A stretch of 64,000 nucleotides of DNA from positions 54,873,701 to 54,937,700 of the forward strand of contig OY288247.1 of assembly GCA_958450325.1 (NCBI GenBank). Reading direction: 5' to 3'. A program made the position numbers and the translations under genes. This DNA is from Agrostemma githago (lineage: Eukaryota > Streptophyta > Magnoliopsida > Caryophyllales > Caryophyllaceae). Below, piece by piece: positions 22,509 to 34,251 of this stretch (position 1 is the stretch's first letter; each line of letters starts with the position of its first letter). The notes below the pieces were generated by a model. The model was not told the origin of the DNA. It made no database searches and worked only from the letters and a program-made list of their open reading frames with translations.

Positions 22509-23248
22509 CTATAAGACTTGCTCCTCTATTGGATTTCCCAAGCTTTGGTCTTCTTGAATTGGGGACATAGCTTCTCTTGTTGGCTCTTGCTCATTCGGGG
22601 GTGGGGGAGGGTTATAAGATGTACCTCTCCTCGTGGTAATAGCATTCACATGCTCAAATTTCGGTGTTTTACCTTGAGGAGGTAATTGCCCCGGTTGCCT
22701 TGAAGAACTTACCGATGCAAGTTGAGCTATTTTGGTCTCAAGCATCTTCGTATGAGCATCTCTCGCCATGTTGTCCCTTTGAATATAAGCATAGAACTCT
22801 TGTTGATTCTTTGACATCTCCATTTGACCCCTTTGCATCTCCAACATAGATTTTTGAACGTCGAAATCACGAGTTGGAGATTGTGGATTGTGCGGAGTAT
22901 CGGTGAGGGCTAATGGAGCACCGTAATCATGAATAGGAGACCGGCTCCTAGGCTTGCTCTCTTGACGGTTAGCTTGAGTTGCTTGTTGTTGACGGTTCCC
23001 TTGGAACCCACGAGAATTTCCTTATTATTGCCATGGTTGTGGTTTTGATAGCCTTGGTTGAAGTTCCCTTGTTGGAACCCTTGATTGTTGTTGAATGAAC
23101 CTTGGTTACTTTGCTTGAAGTTGTTGAAAGGCCTTGAGTTGCCTTGGTAACCTTGGTTGTTGTCCCTTAAGGGAGGTGGAACATAAGGACGATGTTGTTG
23201 AGGGACTTGATTGGAAGCTTGGTATTGATTGGAATAGGAGGCACCTTG
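22509..23248 (-). pseudogene. Gag C-terminal part of element D, Q/N-rich, with stops
   Basis: Continues the gag frame after a TAG at 23249. A Gln/Asn/Gly-rich low-complexity stretch (about 23245-23000) has another in-frame stop near 23022. The open part 22847-22509 follows (MLEMQRGQMEMSKNQQEFYA, helical, then a Pro-rich end). Confidence 0.6.
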
Positions 23249-24460
23249 CTAGAACGCTTGAAAAGCATTCACTTGCTCAATACTTCCTTGGCATTGAATA
23301 GGATTATGACCAACGATTCCACAAGTATCGCACATCCCATAATAAGGCAAAGGAGGTGCAAATCCCAAAGCATTTACTTCTTGAATTGAGTGTTGATTGG
23401 AGGAACCAATGCTTTGAACTTGAGTGAGGTGACCTTGGAGATTCTTGTCAATGGTCTCCATATGGGTCTTCAATTGAGCTCCAAGGTCAATGCTTAATTG
23501 AGTTATAGCATCGACCTCGTGCCTACCTCCTCGATTTGCCTTCCTAGGCCTAGAGTATTGCGAATTATGCACCGCCATCTCTTCGATTCTCGCCCAAGTT
23601 TGGTTGTCATCGACCTCGGTAAACCTACCATTGGAGCCCATATTAAGTATAGCTCTCGAGTCCTCATAAAGGCCATTCCAAAATTGTTGTACCAAGAACC
23701 ATTGTGAGAGTCCATGATGAGGGCACGACCTAACCAAAGACTTAAACCGCTCCCAAGCTTCATATAGGCTCTCTTCATCCCTTTGTTGGAAACCGGTGAT
23801 GGAGGCCCTAAGCAAGTTAGTCTTCTCCGGAGGGTAGAACTTTTGGTAGAATGCCAATGCAAGTTTCTTCCAAGTGTCGATGCCCATGGTTGCCCTATCG
23901 AGACTCTTGAACCATTGCTTCGCTTTTCCAATTAATGAGAATGGAAATAACACCCATCGGATTTGATCTTGTGTAACTCCGGGGTGAGAAATGGCGTCAC
24001 AATAATCGGAGAAAGTCTCCATGTGTTGGTGCGGGTCTTCGGTGGGCAAACCACTAAATTGGTTCCTCTCCACAAGTTGGATGAAGTGAGTCTTGGCCGT
24101 AAAATTTCCGGCATAAGCGGCCGGTAGAGCATTGGGTCCCGGCAAGACATCTTCCGTAAATGTAGAGTGGGAGGAAAACTTCAGCATTATTGGATGTAAG
24201 GGAGACGGTGGTGAAGACGGAGTTGAAGTAGATGTAGAGGGGGAACTAGGACTAAAAAATCCAAAGGGATTGGTGAAATTCCCTTCGGCCGTCTCTCGAG
24301 ATGCTTCCTCAATATCGCTTCCTTGAGCTTGCTCTTGATGGGTATTCCTTGCGCTTGGTTGAGAGATTCTAACCCGGTTAATCGTCCGTTGGCGAAAGGC
24401 TCGAAAAAGCCTCTCCGGCTCTGGATTAAAGAGAAAGAATTCACCTCCCCGCCTAGGCAT
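23249..24460 (-). CDS. Gag protein of Athila-type element D
   Basis: 403 codons from an ATG at 24460 (MPRRGGEFFLF). A Ser/Thr/Pro-rich N-terminal region (about residues 65-85) is followed by the retrotransposon gag core: HMETFSDYCDAI, WVLFPFSLIGKAKQWFKSL, FYQKFYPPEKTNLLRASI, ESLYEAWERFKSLVRSCPHH. Near the C-terminus CDTCGIVGHNPIQC is a CCHC zinc knuckle for RNA binding. The frame ends at TAG (23249), but similar sequence goes on beyond. Gag builds the particle; a non-autonomous element with gag would need RT and integrase from elsewhere. Confidence 0.88.
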   Translation of the reverse strand: MPRRGGEFFLFNPEPERLFRAFRQRTINRVRISQPSARNTHQEQAQGSDIEEASRETAEGNFTNPFGFFSPSSPSTSTSTPSSPPSPLHPIMLKFSSHSTFTEDVLPGPNALPAAYAGNFTAKTHFIQLVERNQFSGLPTEDPHQHMETFSDYCDAISHPGVTQDQIRWVLFPFSLIGKAKQWFKSLDRATMGIDTWKKLALAFYQKFYPPEKTNLLRASITGFQQRDEESLYEAWERFKSLVRSCPHHGLSQWFLVQQFWNGLYEDSRAILNMGSNGRFTEVDDNQTWARIEEMAVHNSQYSRPRKANRGGRHEVDAITQLSIDLGAQLKTHMETIDKNLQGHLTQVQSIGSSNQHSIQEVNALGFAPPLPYYGMCDTCGIVGHNPIQCQGSIEQVNAFQAF

Positions 24461-24676
24461 ACACTACGCACTAGAACAAACGTGAGAACACCTAGTGATT
24501 TATGGGCACTAGGTAACGACAATAAACAAGCACAATCGAAAGACAAAGAGAAAGAGGAAGAAATAAAACTAAGGAAACAAGAAAAAATCTAGAGAATATT
24601 CACAAGAGATGATAGAAGAGCACAAGAAGAGTAACTAAGTCTAGCTATAAGCAAACTAAGTCTAAACAATGCACCG

Positions 24677-24694
24677 TCCCCGGCAGCGGCGCCA
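24677..24694 (-). promoter_or_regulatory. Primer-binding site of element D
   Basis: Minus-strand TGGCGCCGCTGCCGGGGA starts three bases after the LTR end. It differs by one base from the PBS of element C. This type is known in Athila elements and pairs with the 3' end of Asp tRNA. Confidence 0.85.
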
Positions 24695-24697
24695 AAT

Positions 24698-26385
24698 TGG
24701 TGGTGGGATTTGTCGTGGATCCCACCGATCAAATAAATATAACCGGCTATCCTAACGGTAGTTAGGGTAAGTCGGGTCGTGTCCATGGAGACGGTGTCGC
24801 AAGGGTTAGACTAAGTCGGCCTATAACGAGACTACGCTACCAAACAAACACAAAGAGCTACTAATTGATGAATTATGATGAGAGGAGAAGTAGGAAGTAG
24901 ACTAACAATGAACTAGACTATAATAAGGCTAAATGAAATAACTAAACACAAACTAAACAATGAACTAAAGAAATGATGACTAACTAATAAGTTGAATCAA
25001 ATATGAAGAAGAAGTGGGTTAGGTCGGGTTCATAAGTGTAGTAGGGTGACTCGGGTGGTCAAGGGTGTAGGTGCCTCCTAATTGCTAAAATCGGTTCGGG
25101 CTCTCGCAACTTAAACCGATGTCGAGGTAGGTCCGGGTTCTCGCAACTTAGACCAATGTCGAGGTAGGTCCGGACTCTCGCAACTTAGACCCTAGTCCGC
25201 ACTCTCGTGACTACGACTATCCTCAACACTATACTCAACATAACCACATACAAGACAAACAATGAGTCGAGGAAGACTAGCATGAGAAGCATGGCCACTA
25301 CAACTCAAACAAGCATTTCAACAAACACATGGTGTGCCAAGTATGTGACTAACAATAAAGATTCACCCTTTACCCCTAATCAAACCCTAATCACCCATAT
25401 TCTACCCTTAATCCCCCTACTAACCCACAAGAAAACTACTCACTCATAATCATACTAACTATAACAATGAAAAGAGAAAACAACATCACAAACATCAAAA
25501 CATTCATGGTGAACAATCAAGAACAATAAACAATAATCAATGATTAAAACTTGATGATAAAACAAAGATTAAGAGAAGAGAAATTATACCCACTACAATT
25601 GGATGAAAAAGATGAGAACTTGAATTAATAAGAAACCCAAATAAAACCCCAAGGTTGTCAAGCTTGGGTGAGTCTTCAAGAATCTTCTTAATTACAAGAC
25701 TAATTACAACTAGATTAACTAAAGATTAAAGGAAGATTAAACTAATGTGAGGAAAACTAAATCTAGGGTTTATATGTTGTAGAGAAGCTTAAAATAGTCT
25801 AGGGTATGGTAAGATCCATAAACAATATAAGAGGGAAGTATTTATAGGGGTACAAGAATGAAAGAGGAGGAAAATAAGAGGCGCGGCTACAGGTGCTTGG
25901 TCCCGACCGGGACGGGATCATCCCGACCGGGACGGCCTGTCATCCCGACCGGGACGGGTTGGCCCCTACCGGGACGGCCTGGCAATGACCCCTTCAAAAG
26001 TGCAATTCATCCCGGACGGGATGAGGTGCATACCCGTCGGGGATGAGTCTTGTAGGCCTCCAATATGATCATTTTGGTCCCTCCTTGCTTCACATGGACT
26101 TGTCATCGATTCTCGGGACTCGGGATTGGGTCTCGGAGGCTGGGGATTGGGTCCCAAGGTCTCGGGGTCGAATCCAAGGCATCGAGTGATTGTTCCTTCA
26201 CTTCGTTGGCTCCGAAAAGTGTATGTATTGAGTCGGAATCGCTCCAACTCTTCATGAATGGCCTCGGGAACCTGAAACGAACTAGAGGAAGCATAAGTAG
26301 CCCATGAACCGCTCCCAAGGAGCGATTCCGCAAGGAAATGGGACTAAAAACACTACGAAATAGGCACTACAAACTACACTTATCA
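24698..26385 (-). repeat. 5' LTR of element D
   Basis: Partner of 16619-18309, with only scattered base differences by eye. Minus-strand TATA box at 25839-25846. The palindrome array is at 25901-26042 with the fourth palindrome damaged (CCCCTACCGGGA at 25963). TSD ATAGG follows at 26386. Confidence 0.9.
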
Positions 26386-26398
26386 ATAGGTAATATAC

Positions 26399-27035
26399 CT
26401 GAAGAAGACGGGTACTTCCAGTCAGCCGGATTGACGGATCCCTCTTACGATTGTCCAAGCCTTGGATAATTTCTCCCGTAATCAGCCAAGCCGGAATGTG
26501 TTCCGTTTCCATCAGGTCAACCACAGTGAAAAGTCGGACATGGCCCATGCACGATAACAAATCCATACGACCTTCGAAGGCATAAACATGGATCATACAA
26601 AAAGCAAAGACCCTACGGCTATGGACCGGCCTAACCCGGACATCGTGTGGATTCATAAATTTTTCAGCTAGATCAATCAAAGAGACGGTATCTCCTTCCA
26701 GCATACGGGAAACCTTCATGTGAGAAAGCCCTAAAAGTTCTCGTATTTTCCTGATCGTGAACTGAAAACGGGATAGCAGGGCGAAGAATGGGGTTCCATC
26801 CACCTACAGCAGCAATTTTCTCAGGAATAGGACAAATCTCGCCTCGAGGAAAGCCAAAAACGTGATAAGTGTCGTCCCAGTAGGACATGCAAGCATCTAG
26901 AAAATGATGATCCACTTGCATTTGACGGATCGTGAATAATTGAGTAATACCATTCTGATTCAGAATAACTTTATCGGCGTCTCTAAAGTATCGGGACCAA
27001 TCCTGCAGCATTCCGATCAAACGATCGATTCCCAT
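26399..27035 (-). pseudogene. Antisense PMD-like gene of element B, exon 1 (5' part)
   Basis: The ATG at 27035 starts MGIDRLIGMLQDWSRYFRDA. Then come YWDDTYHVFGFPRGEICPIP, FMNPHDVRVRPVHSRRVFAF, AWLITGEIIQGLDNRKR and GSTRLLQ, where the exon ends at the donor CAG|GTATAT (26399/26398). One frameshift lies near 26775-26790 (the SVHDQ region), otherwise it is open. W-DDTYH-F-FPRGE-C matches what I recall of the N-terminal half of plant mobile domain proteins. A TATA box lies 100 bp upstream. Element C is inserted a further 80 bp upstream. Element D sits in the intron after 26386. Confidence 0.72.
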
Positions 27036-27134
27036 AGTTGGATTTCTTAAAAAGAATGGGGGTTCTCGAAACTTGTTCTCTTTAGAAGGGAGGGAATTAT
27101 GAGAATTATGAGAAAAATAAAAGCAAGGCATTGG

Positions 27135-27142
27135 TATTTATA
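27135..27142 (-). promoter_or_regulatory. TATA box of the antisense gene in element B
   Basis: Minus-strand TATAAATA in the context GCTATAAATACC lies 100 bp upstream of the ATG at 27035, leaving a 5' UTR of about 70 bp. It indicates that the antisense gene has its own promoter. The matching site in element A is degraded. Confidence 0.6.
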
Positions 27143-27224
27143 GCATTAAACCCAGACTTTCCTCCTTACTTTAGGATTCCTAATTCCAGAGGATTTAGCA
27201 TACAGGCCTTATCTCAGAGTCTAG

Positions 27225-28866
27225 TGATAAGTGTAGTTTATAGTGCCTATTTCGTAGTATTTTGGTCCCATTACCTTGTGAAATTGCTCCTTGGGAGCGT
27301 TTTATGGGCTACTTATGCTTCCTCTAGTTCGTTTCAGGTTCCCGAGACCATTCGTGAAGAGTTGGAGCGATTCCGACTCAATACATACACTTTTCGGAGC
27401 CAACGAAGTGAAGGAACGATCACTCGATGCCTTGGATTCGACCCCGAGACCTTGGGACCCAATCCCGAGCCTCCGAGACCCGATCCCGAGTCCCGAGAAT
27501 CGATGAGAAGTCCATGTGAAGCAAGGAGGAACCAAAAAGATCATATTGGAGGCCTACAAGACTCATCCCCGACGGGTATGACCTCATCCCGTCCGGGATG
27601 AAGGAGCAAAACAAGGAGCTGCTGTTTTGGGTCCATCCCGACCAGGACCAGCTCCTCCCGGCCAGGACCGACCCCTTCCCGACCGGGACCACCTCCTCCC
27701 GGCTTGGAAGGACGTACTGCTGCCGCGCTTTGCTCCTTTCTTCTTCCTTCCACTTGTAACCCTATATATACTCTTCCCTTGTTATGTTAAGCTTATGTTC
27801 TTCATTACCCACAAACCCTAGCCTAGTTTTAGCCTAGATTAGATTAGATTAGTGTAGATTAGTCTTTAGATTATCGTTAATCATAGATTAATACTTGTAA
27901 TTTGGGAATTCTTCAAGATCTCCATTCAAGCTTGACAACCTTGGATGTTTGTTTTGGGTTCTTCCATTTATGCAAGTTTCCTTCTTCTTTTCATCTTCTA
28001 GTATGGTATAATCTTCTTTTCCCTTCTCTTAATCTTTGTTCTTTCATCAAGTTTGAATCTTTAGTTCTTGTTTATTGTTTTGTTCTTCATCTTTGTTAGT
28101 TTCATATATGCATCCTCTTGTTCTTGTGTTGGTTTATCTTGTTTTTGTTAGTTTTAGATTAGATATGTTAGAGTAGATTCTTGCTAGGGTTAGTAGGGTG
28201 ATTAGGGTGTTAATTGGATGATTAAGGGTTTGTTGGAGATGTTGGTGGAAGATTTGGGTTTCCTCTTGGTTTGATGCATATCACATGCTTGTTGAAATGC
28301 TTGAATGACTAGTATGTGCATATGCTTGTTTTTTCTTGCTTTTCTCTTGTGGGTAATAGTTTGCTTGTGGGTTCGGTTCCCTCACTAAGTAGCAAGATCC
28401 CGGTGAGGACGACCCCTAGGTCGGTCTAAGTTGCGAGAGCCCGGATGCGATCTAGGCCACAATAACACGCTAGTAACCCCGTTTGTCATGTGTGTCGCCA
28501 AAATGGGTTTTAGGTCGAACCTCTAGGTGAGTCTAAGTTGCGAGAGCCCGGACTATACCTAGATTACCCTACTACCACCTTCACTCTAGCTCTTCCTCGA
28601 CCATTCAGTTACCCCTTTGGCCCCGACCTAATCCTAGCCCGTTTCCTTAGTTGTTCTCTCCGTTACCGTAGTCATAGCTTTAGCCTTCTCTCCCTTCCCA
28701 CTACTCTAGTTTAGTTTAGCTCGTTGACTTAGTCTCATTTTTGGGTGACCTTAGTCTAGACGCCTCTTACCGTCCCCGTGGATTCGACCCGACTTGCCCT
28801 AGCTACCCACTAGGATTAGCCGGTTATTTACTTGATCGGTGGGATTCACGACAAATCCTTCCATCA
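27225..28866 (+). repeat. 5' LTR of element C
   Basis: TGATAAGTGT...CCATCA. TATATATA at 27763-27770. Palindrome array at 27565-27708: starts 27565, 27587, 27636, 27656, 27677 and 27697, steps 22, 49, 20, 21, 20 bp, with several mutated arms (TCCCGACCAGGA). GATTAG microrepeats occur near 27835. Confidence 0.92.
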
Positions 28867-28869
28867 ATT

Positions 28870-28887
28870 TGGCGCCGTTGCCGGGGA
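28870..28887 (+). promoter_or_regulatory. Primer-binding site of element C
   Basis: TGGCGCCGTTGCCGGGGA lies three bases after the LTR end. This is the Asp-tRNA type PBS known from Athila elements. Confidence 0.88.
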
Positions 28888-29143
28888 CGGTGCTAGTTTA
28901 GACTTTGTTTTCCTAAGTTACTTGACTTTGTCTTTGTGTTTGTGTTTTTCTTTTTTCTTTTTGTTACCTTGCTTCTTGTGTGTGTGAAGTTTATTTCTCT
29001 CTTGTCTAATGCCCAAAAAGCACTAGGCTTCTCACGTTTACTCTTAGTCTACAGTTTGTGCTTAGAGGTGGTGACCATCTTCTTCTTGCAACTTAGAGCC
29101 GCTTTAACGGACGGTTGCTAGATTGAGAAGTCCTCAACCGGGT

Positions 29144-29516
29144 ATGAGCTACGATTTTCGAGCAAGCATGGGGTTTGATCTAAACTCCCCACACATGGAA
29201 GCCGATATGAGCTACTCCTCTTCTTCTATGAACCAAAGCTATGACATGATGACTCCTAATTACTATCAAGCTCCTTGGGGGGATCAAGACTCTAGTGGGT
29301 ATGAACTTCAAGGTTATGAAAACGGCTACCAACAAGTGAACGATTACCAATCCTACGATCATGGTGACTATTACTCGAGTTATCAATGTGAACCCACCAT
29401 GTTCAATCAAGATTCACCTTATGGAAGCCAATACCCCCAAAACCCACCATATTACCCTCCACCCAAACCACAATATGAACCCCATGACCCACAATACTAC
29501 CAATCACCTCAACCTT
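29144..29516 (+). pseudogene. Element C ORF, 5' part (Tyr/Gln-rich), cut by a CACTA element
   Basis: From an ATG at 29144 the frame encodes a Tyr/Gln/Asn/Ser/Pro-rich, probably disordered protein (MNQSYDMMTPNYYQAPWGDQ; PQNPPYYPPPKPQYEPHDPQ). At 29517 the CACTA element begins. The same frame resumes at 34249 after one TSD copy. It sits where gag would start but lacks the gag core seen in element D. Function unrecognised. Confidence 0.6.
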
Positions 29517-31333
29517 CACTACTACAAAACATCAAATAGACAACTCCTAATAGACATCAGATATTCTTAACAACTGATGTATAATATATAGACAACTGTT
29601 TTGTTTGAGAAACAGATGTCTTTATCTGATAATAGACAACTGAGTTTTATAAAAACAGTTGTCTATATATTATACAACTGTTTTAATTAACCTCAGTTGT
29701 CTATTCTAATTTCAGGACCACTAAAAATTGGTTGTTCTTACCCAACCCATATCACTTTCTCAAATATTTTTTTTAATTAATTAATCTAATAATAAGTGTA
29801 ATTCAACCCATGTCACTTTCTCAACTCATTTACCTGACCCATATCACTTTCTCAACTCATTTACCCAACCCATATCACTTTCTCAACCTATCTAACTCAA
29901 CTTCAATTATCCCAATTTTTTCAGATCCCTAATTTTTTTAGGATCTAATGGAAGCACGAGAGGCGGGAACCACGTACATAATGGGACATCTCATGTACGG
30001 GCGAAGCTAGGATCGAGTTGAGACGATTTTTAGGTAATAAATTTAGGGTACGATTTCTTGAGACGGAACCGTCGAGGACCGACATATCCACTCACGGCTC
30101 CCCATGCATCGACGTTAGAGTTAACCCCAAGCTCACTCAGATGTTTGTTACAGTATGATTTTTTTTAGCAACGAGATTTCGACTTATGGTGAGACTGTCT
30201 TATGTAACGATTTGTGATTTCCGTGTTTATTTTGTGATCCGGCCTACAAACCGAGACTCATGGAATTGATAATACTTCTACGAACGCCATTTCGACAAAT
30301 CAATCAGACCTACTTCAAACTCATACGCCCGCCCACTACTTCAAACTCGACGTATACCATTTCGGTCCATATCAAGTACTTATTTCCCCCAAATCCCCCA
30401 ATTCAATCGCCATTTCTGTCAAACATGGCTCCATTGTAAGCTTCCCATCCCCATCAAAGTTTTCATTTTGATTTGCTCAACCTAACTCCCGCTCAACCTA
30501 TCTTCTCAATTTTTCCTCTAACCCTAAATTATTCCAGATCCCCAATTATTTCTCTAACCCTAATTTTGAAGCTCTTCGTCGCTCTAACCCTAATTTTGAA
30601 GCCTATTCGTCCTTCTTCTTCTCTATTTGTCGCTGTTCCCGTTGTCCTTCATCCCTTCCGAGTTTCGTCGCTTGTCTTCGCTCTTCATCACTGTTTTGCT
30701 GTTCCTTCTTCTTCTCTATTCTGCCTCTTCTCTGGTAATCACTCTTACTCCATCATATTTCGTCGTTTTTTAGTTTGCTGAGTGTTTCGTTAGTTTTGAA
30801 ACTGAACGAGTCGCTGTCCTTCATCGTTGTTTCGTTTTTTTTGTTGGATTTAGTGTGATTGCTGAGTGTTTCGTTAGTTTGGAAACTGGTAATCATATAG
30901 CTATTATTTATGTTCATATGGCGTTATGTCATTTGCTCTAGCTTGAGTGGTTCATTAGATTGAAAACTGGATGACATGAGCACAAATGCCTGGATTGGAG
31001 CCTGTTAGTTGATACTCAATCTATCAGCTGCAGACAATGGTGCATCTTTTACTGTGTAAAGGAGAACAGTTCGTTGATCCCGTTTAGGAGTATATTTTAG
31101 AGGGGAGTTGTGTCAGTTGCGTGATTGCGTATGGAGTATCAGATTTGTAGTACAGTAGTATGCAGTGCAGCGGCCTGAATCGTCAACTATGCTAACTTCT
31201 GAATCGTCATGTGAATGGAACTTGCTTATATTTCCATGATTTAACCGTTGAATCTTTTTTTTTCCATTCATAATTACAAACAATGATTTGTGTTATTTCC
31301 ATTCATATATTTTGAAGTTTGTTTGTTTGTAGG

Positions 31334-33660
31334 TGTTAAAGCCTCCTCAACCGAAGAAGAAAAGGAGATCAAGCAGCCAACCAGCGCCAATATTTGTTGC
31401 AGAACCAGTGACTCAATCCAACTCTTTTGTTCGAACTGAAGAGTATATTGCACCTGTATGTTTTTACTGGTCTCTATGTTAAATTGGACGGTTAATTCCA
31501 CTTTTCTTAAAATAATTCCCACATGTGGGACTACTTATCCAAAGAACCAAACTGACCATGAGACTGATTTTTTTGTGCAGAATTCTGGACGGATGTTTTA
31601 AGTTGCTCCTTTATTTTGGTTCTCTAATGTGCGGTTTGGTTCTCTAAAATCCCAAATTTAAACTATTTGTTATATAAATGATATATATATATATATATAT
31701 ATATACTTGATTAAGGGAAGTTGATTTTAATGTTAATAGGGAACATTGGATGCTTGTTTTGATAGATATTGTTGAGCATAACCAAGTATATTGGTTTGAC
31801 CCACTTGGAAAGTCCGAGCCTAGTGGATTTAAAACTTTACTTAATACGTGAGTTATCTCAATTTATTACTATGGATAATTTTTTCATTTTTACTTATGTT
31901 TCTTCTTTAATTGTGACTTAACTTTTCTTTTTCCTGTGCTAGGTCTATAAAAGTGTACGGCTATAGAGGGGTACAAGGAAGAGTTCTCAAATTCCGCAGT
32001 GGGTGAAAGTTAATGTATGTACTTATTTAAACCTCGTATATTATATGAATCGTCTGGTTCTATGAGAAAAAATGAGGCTTTGATGTTTGAAATCGAAGTT
32101 CAGCTTAAGTTTGAACATCCTGTGATAATCCTAGCTCTAATCCTGGCATTTAATTCTCTTACTTATCTCTGGTGTTTATTCTCTTCCCTTGTTACTGAAT
32201 ATCTTTTCTACTCTATACTTGGTAATTGATGGTGGTTGAATGTTTGGAACTCAGATTCTGTTCATTACTAAATCTTGAAATCTGATATTTGGTGATTGGC
32301 GTGGTTTTTAAATTTTAGGCGTGTACCAGGATACTATTTGTCATGATAACATGCTGCTGCTGTCAATTTATTCGTGCCTGCAATTACTCAGCGAGTATAC
32401 GATGTTTGCTAGGTATCCTAAGGGAATCCGGTAACCATGGTGTAAAACCCTAGAACCCTAGAATTTTAAACCCTTAAACCTAAATCCCTAAATCAATGAG
32501 GAATATATGAAAGAACTGAACTTTTTCCAGAAGAAAAACAACCAAATTTGATGTAAACACAATCGTAGAGAAGTATTTTTTAAAGAACAACAAATAAACG
32601 AGATGGAGCGAGAGTAGACCCCTACCAAAGATTGAAACTTGGAAACCAGAGAAACAAGTGTAGATTTTTCTAACAAAAGGGGATGAGATGAAAGAAACCC
32701 AGAAGAAAGATAGATAGAGAAAGAACCTGAAGATCAGCCATCAAACCCTTGCCACATTTGCCTGACATCTTTCTTGTTGTTTTTGTTTTTTTGTTGTTTT
32801 TGGTGATGTTCTTTGCTTACTTGCTCGAGTAATTGGTACGGGGTTGTGACCTGTGAGCACGGAACAGTTCGGGTCGAATATGTTCGGATTTGTGGGTTTG
32901 GATCGGAAACATGGACATGGTTGGATCAAGTGTGAAAGGTAAATAGGTTTGGGACGATCTCATGGGCCCACTCATTGTAAATTTGGAGAATGTTGTGTCC
33001 AAGCTCACCTCTTTAACGGACCGAGCATGGGTCCTAATCCTTCTACCTCTTCCTTCTACTTTGATGTGCTTGTCTTTGTTTGAACTCATTTTGGGTCCTA
33101 ACTAAACAGCAGGGTTTGATCTTGTTGTTTTTGTGGTACCAGAATCTGAAACAATGACAATTGGTTTGCGTACGGGTACGGTGAATCCCTAGACCAGGGA
33201 TGGTGATGTTTTGGTTGAGTTCTACACGTCCTGTGAATCCCTTGTTACTGCTATTCTTTCGTATATATCGACTGTTATAAATGAGAGTGTTCTCGTGACG
33301 GGACATAAGAATAAGGTGATTTTGGAACATTTTCATTTGTACGACTCTTACAGTTTGTTATACTTGTTGCAATGTAGTCGGCTCCTCATGCTCGGAAAAC
33401 AGAGTGCGGTTATTACGTGATGAGATATATGATTGAAATTATCACTCGTTCTGATTTGAAGAGAACCGTCAATGAGGTAAGACTTGGGTTTTTAAACTTT
33501 CTCTTGTTTCAATCATTTGTTTTATGCACATAATTGAAACAAAATAATTAGTTCATTTATATTATTGATTTTGTAGCATTTCAACGATATGATGTCATAT
33601 TCTCAAGAAGATATTGACGAGGTTCGTGGATTATGGGCGGATTATTTTCTTAATAATTAG
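31334..33660 (+). pseudogene. Ulp1/C48-like cysteine protease gene inside CACTA element 1
   Basis: Exons seen: 31334-31455 (VLKPPQPKKKRRSSSQPA, then GTATG donor), 31740-31848 (EHWMLVLIDIVEHNQVYWFD-PLG, then GTGAG donor), about 31943-32013 (ending IPQWVKVN), about 33379-33476 (TECGYYVMRYMIEII, then GTAAG) and 33577-33660 (HFNDMMSYSQEDIDEVRGLW to TAG). His of EHW, Asp of FDPLG and Cys of TECGYY match the SUMO-protease (Ulp1) triad. Plant CACTA and MULE elements often carry such genes. One extra base at about 31970 shifts the frame, so this copy is probably dead. The intron 32014-33378 is long and may hold a further insertion. The upstream start was not identified. Confidence 0.72.
31680..31705. 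repeat. (AT)n microsatellite
   Basis: About 13 AT units in an intron of the C48-like gene. Confidence 0.9.
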
Positions 33661-34251
33661 TCGTATATGATGCATCAGATTACCTTATGTGGACAAGGTC
33701 TTAGTTGGATTATGGTTTTAGGTACTTTTGGACATTGGATAATGATTTTATGTGTACCTTTTGGATTTTGGATGTTGGATAATGATTTTATGTATCTTTT
33801 CGATGTTGGATGTTGGATGTTGGATTTTATAAAAATGTAACTTCTTTTGTTCAATTATTCGCTATGGTATTCCTTTTTTATGGTTTGTTAATATGTACCT
33901 ATTTCAGAATTATTAAAAAAACATAAAATATGAATATGTATATAAGCACATATCTATATATACGTATTTCAGAAAACAGTTATCTATTATGTATATAGAC
34001 AACTGTTGTTTTAGAAAAACAGTTGTCTATATACGTAATAGACAACTGTTGTTTTAGAAAAACAGTTGTCTATATACGTAATAGACAACTGTTGTTATGC
34101 AAAAACAGTTGTCTATTAACCAATAGACAACTGTTCTAAAACAGATGTCTATGTTCAGAGTAATATACAACTCCAAACTACTCAACTGTTGTAAGTCAGT
34201 TGTCTATTGCAAAAAAAACAGTTGTCTATTTGATGTTTTGTAGTAGTGCTT

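Larger units (their letters stand above)
16619..26385 (-). mobile_element. Element D: non-autonomous Athila-type LTR retrotransposon (gag-protease only)
   Basis: The LTRs are 16619-18309 and 24698-26385, with TSD ATAGG at 16614-16618 and 26386-26390. The element reads on the minus strand: 5' LTR 26385-24698, PBS 24694-24677, gag, protease, acidic tail, long non-coding 3' part, PPT 18320-18311, 3' LTR. No RT, RNase H or integrase is present. The two LTRs look nearly identical by eye, so the insertion is recent. It sits in the intron of B's antisense gene. Confidence 0.92.
29517..34248. mobile_element. CACTA element 1, inserted in the ORF of element C
   Basis: The ends are perfect inverted repeats of about 29 bp beginning CACTACTACAAAACATCAAA. 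The TSD is CTT at 29514-29516 and 34249-34251. Subterminal repeats of the motif ACAGTTGTCTAT in both orientations fill 29540-29710 and about 33975-34235. No transposase (TNPA/TNPD) was recognised. The cargo is a C48-type protease gene on the plus strand. Confidence 0.92.

Noticed and set aside
16619..26385. Autonomous Athila element
   Set aside because: After the protease there is only an acidic tail and non-coding DNA; no RT, RNase H or integrase motif in any frame.
32440..32480. Interstitial telomere repeat (AACCCTAAA-like)
   Set aside because: Only a few degenerate units (ACCCTAGAACCCTAG, AAACCCTTAAACC); could be chance or a telo-box-like promoter motif.
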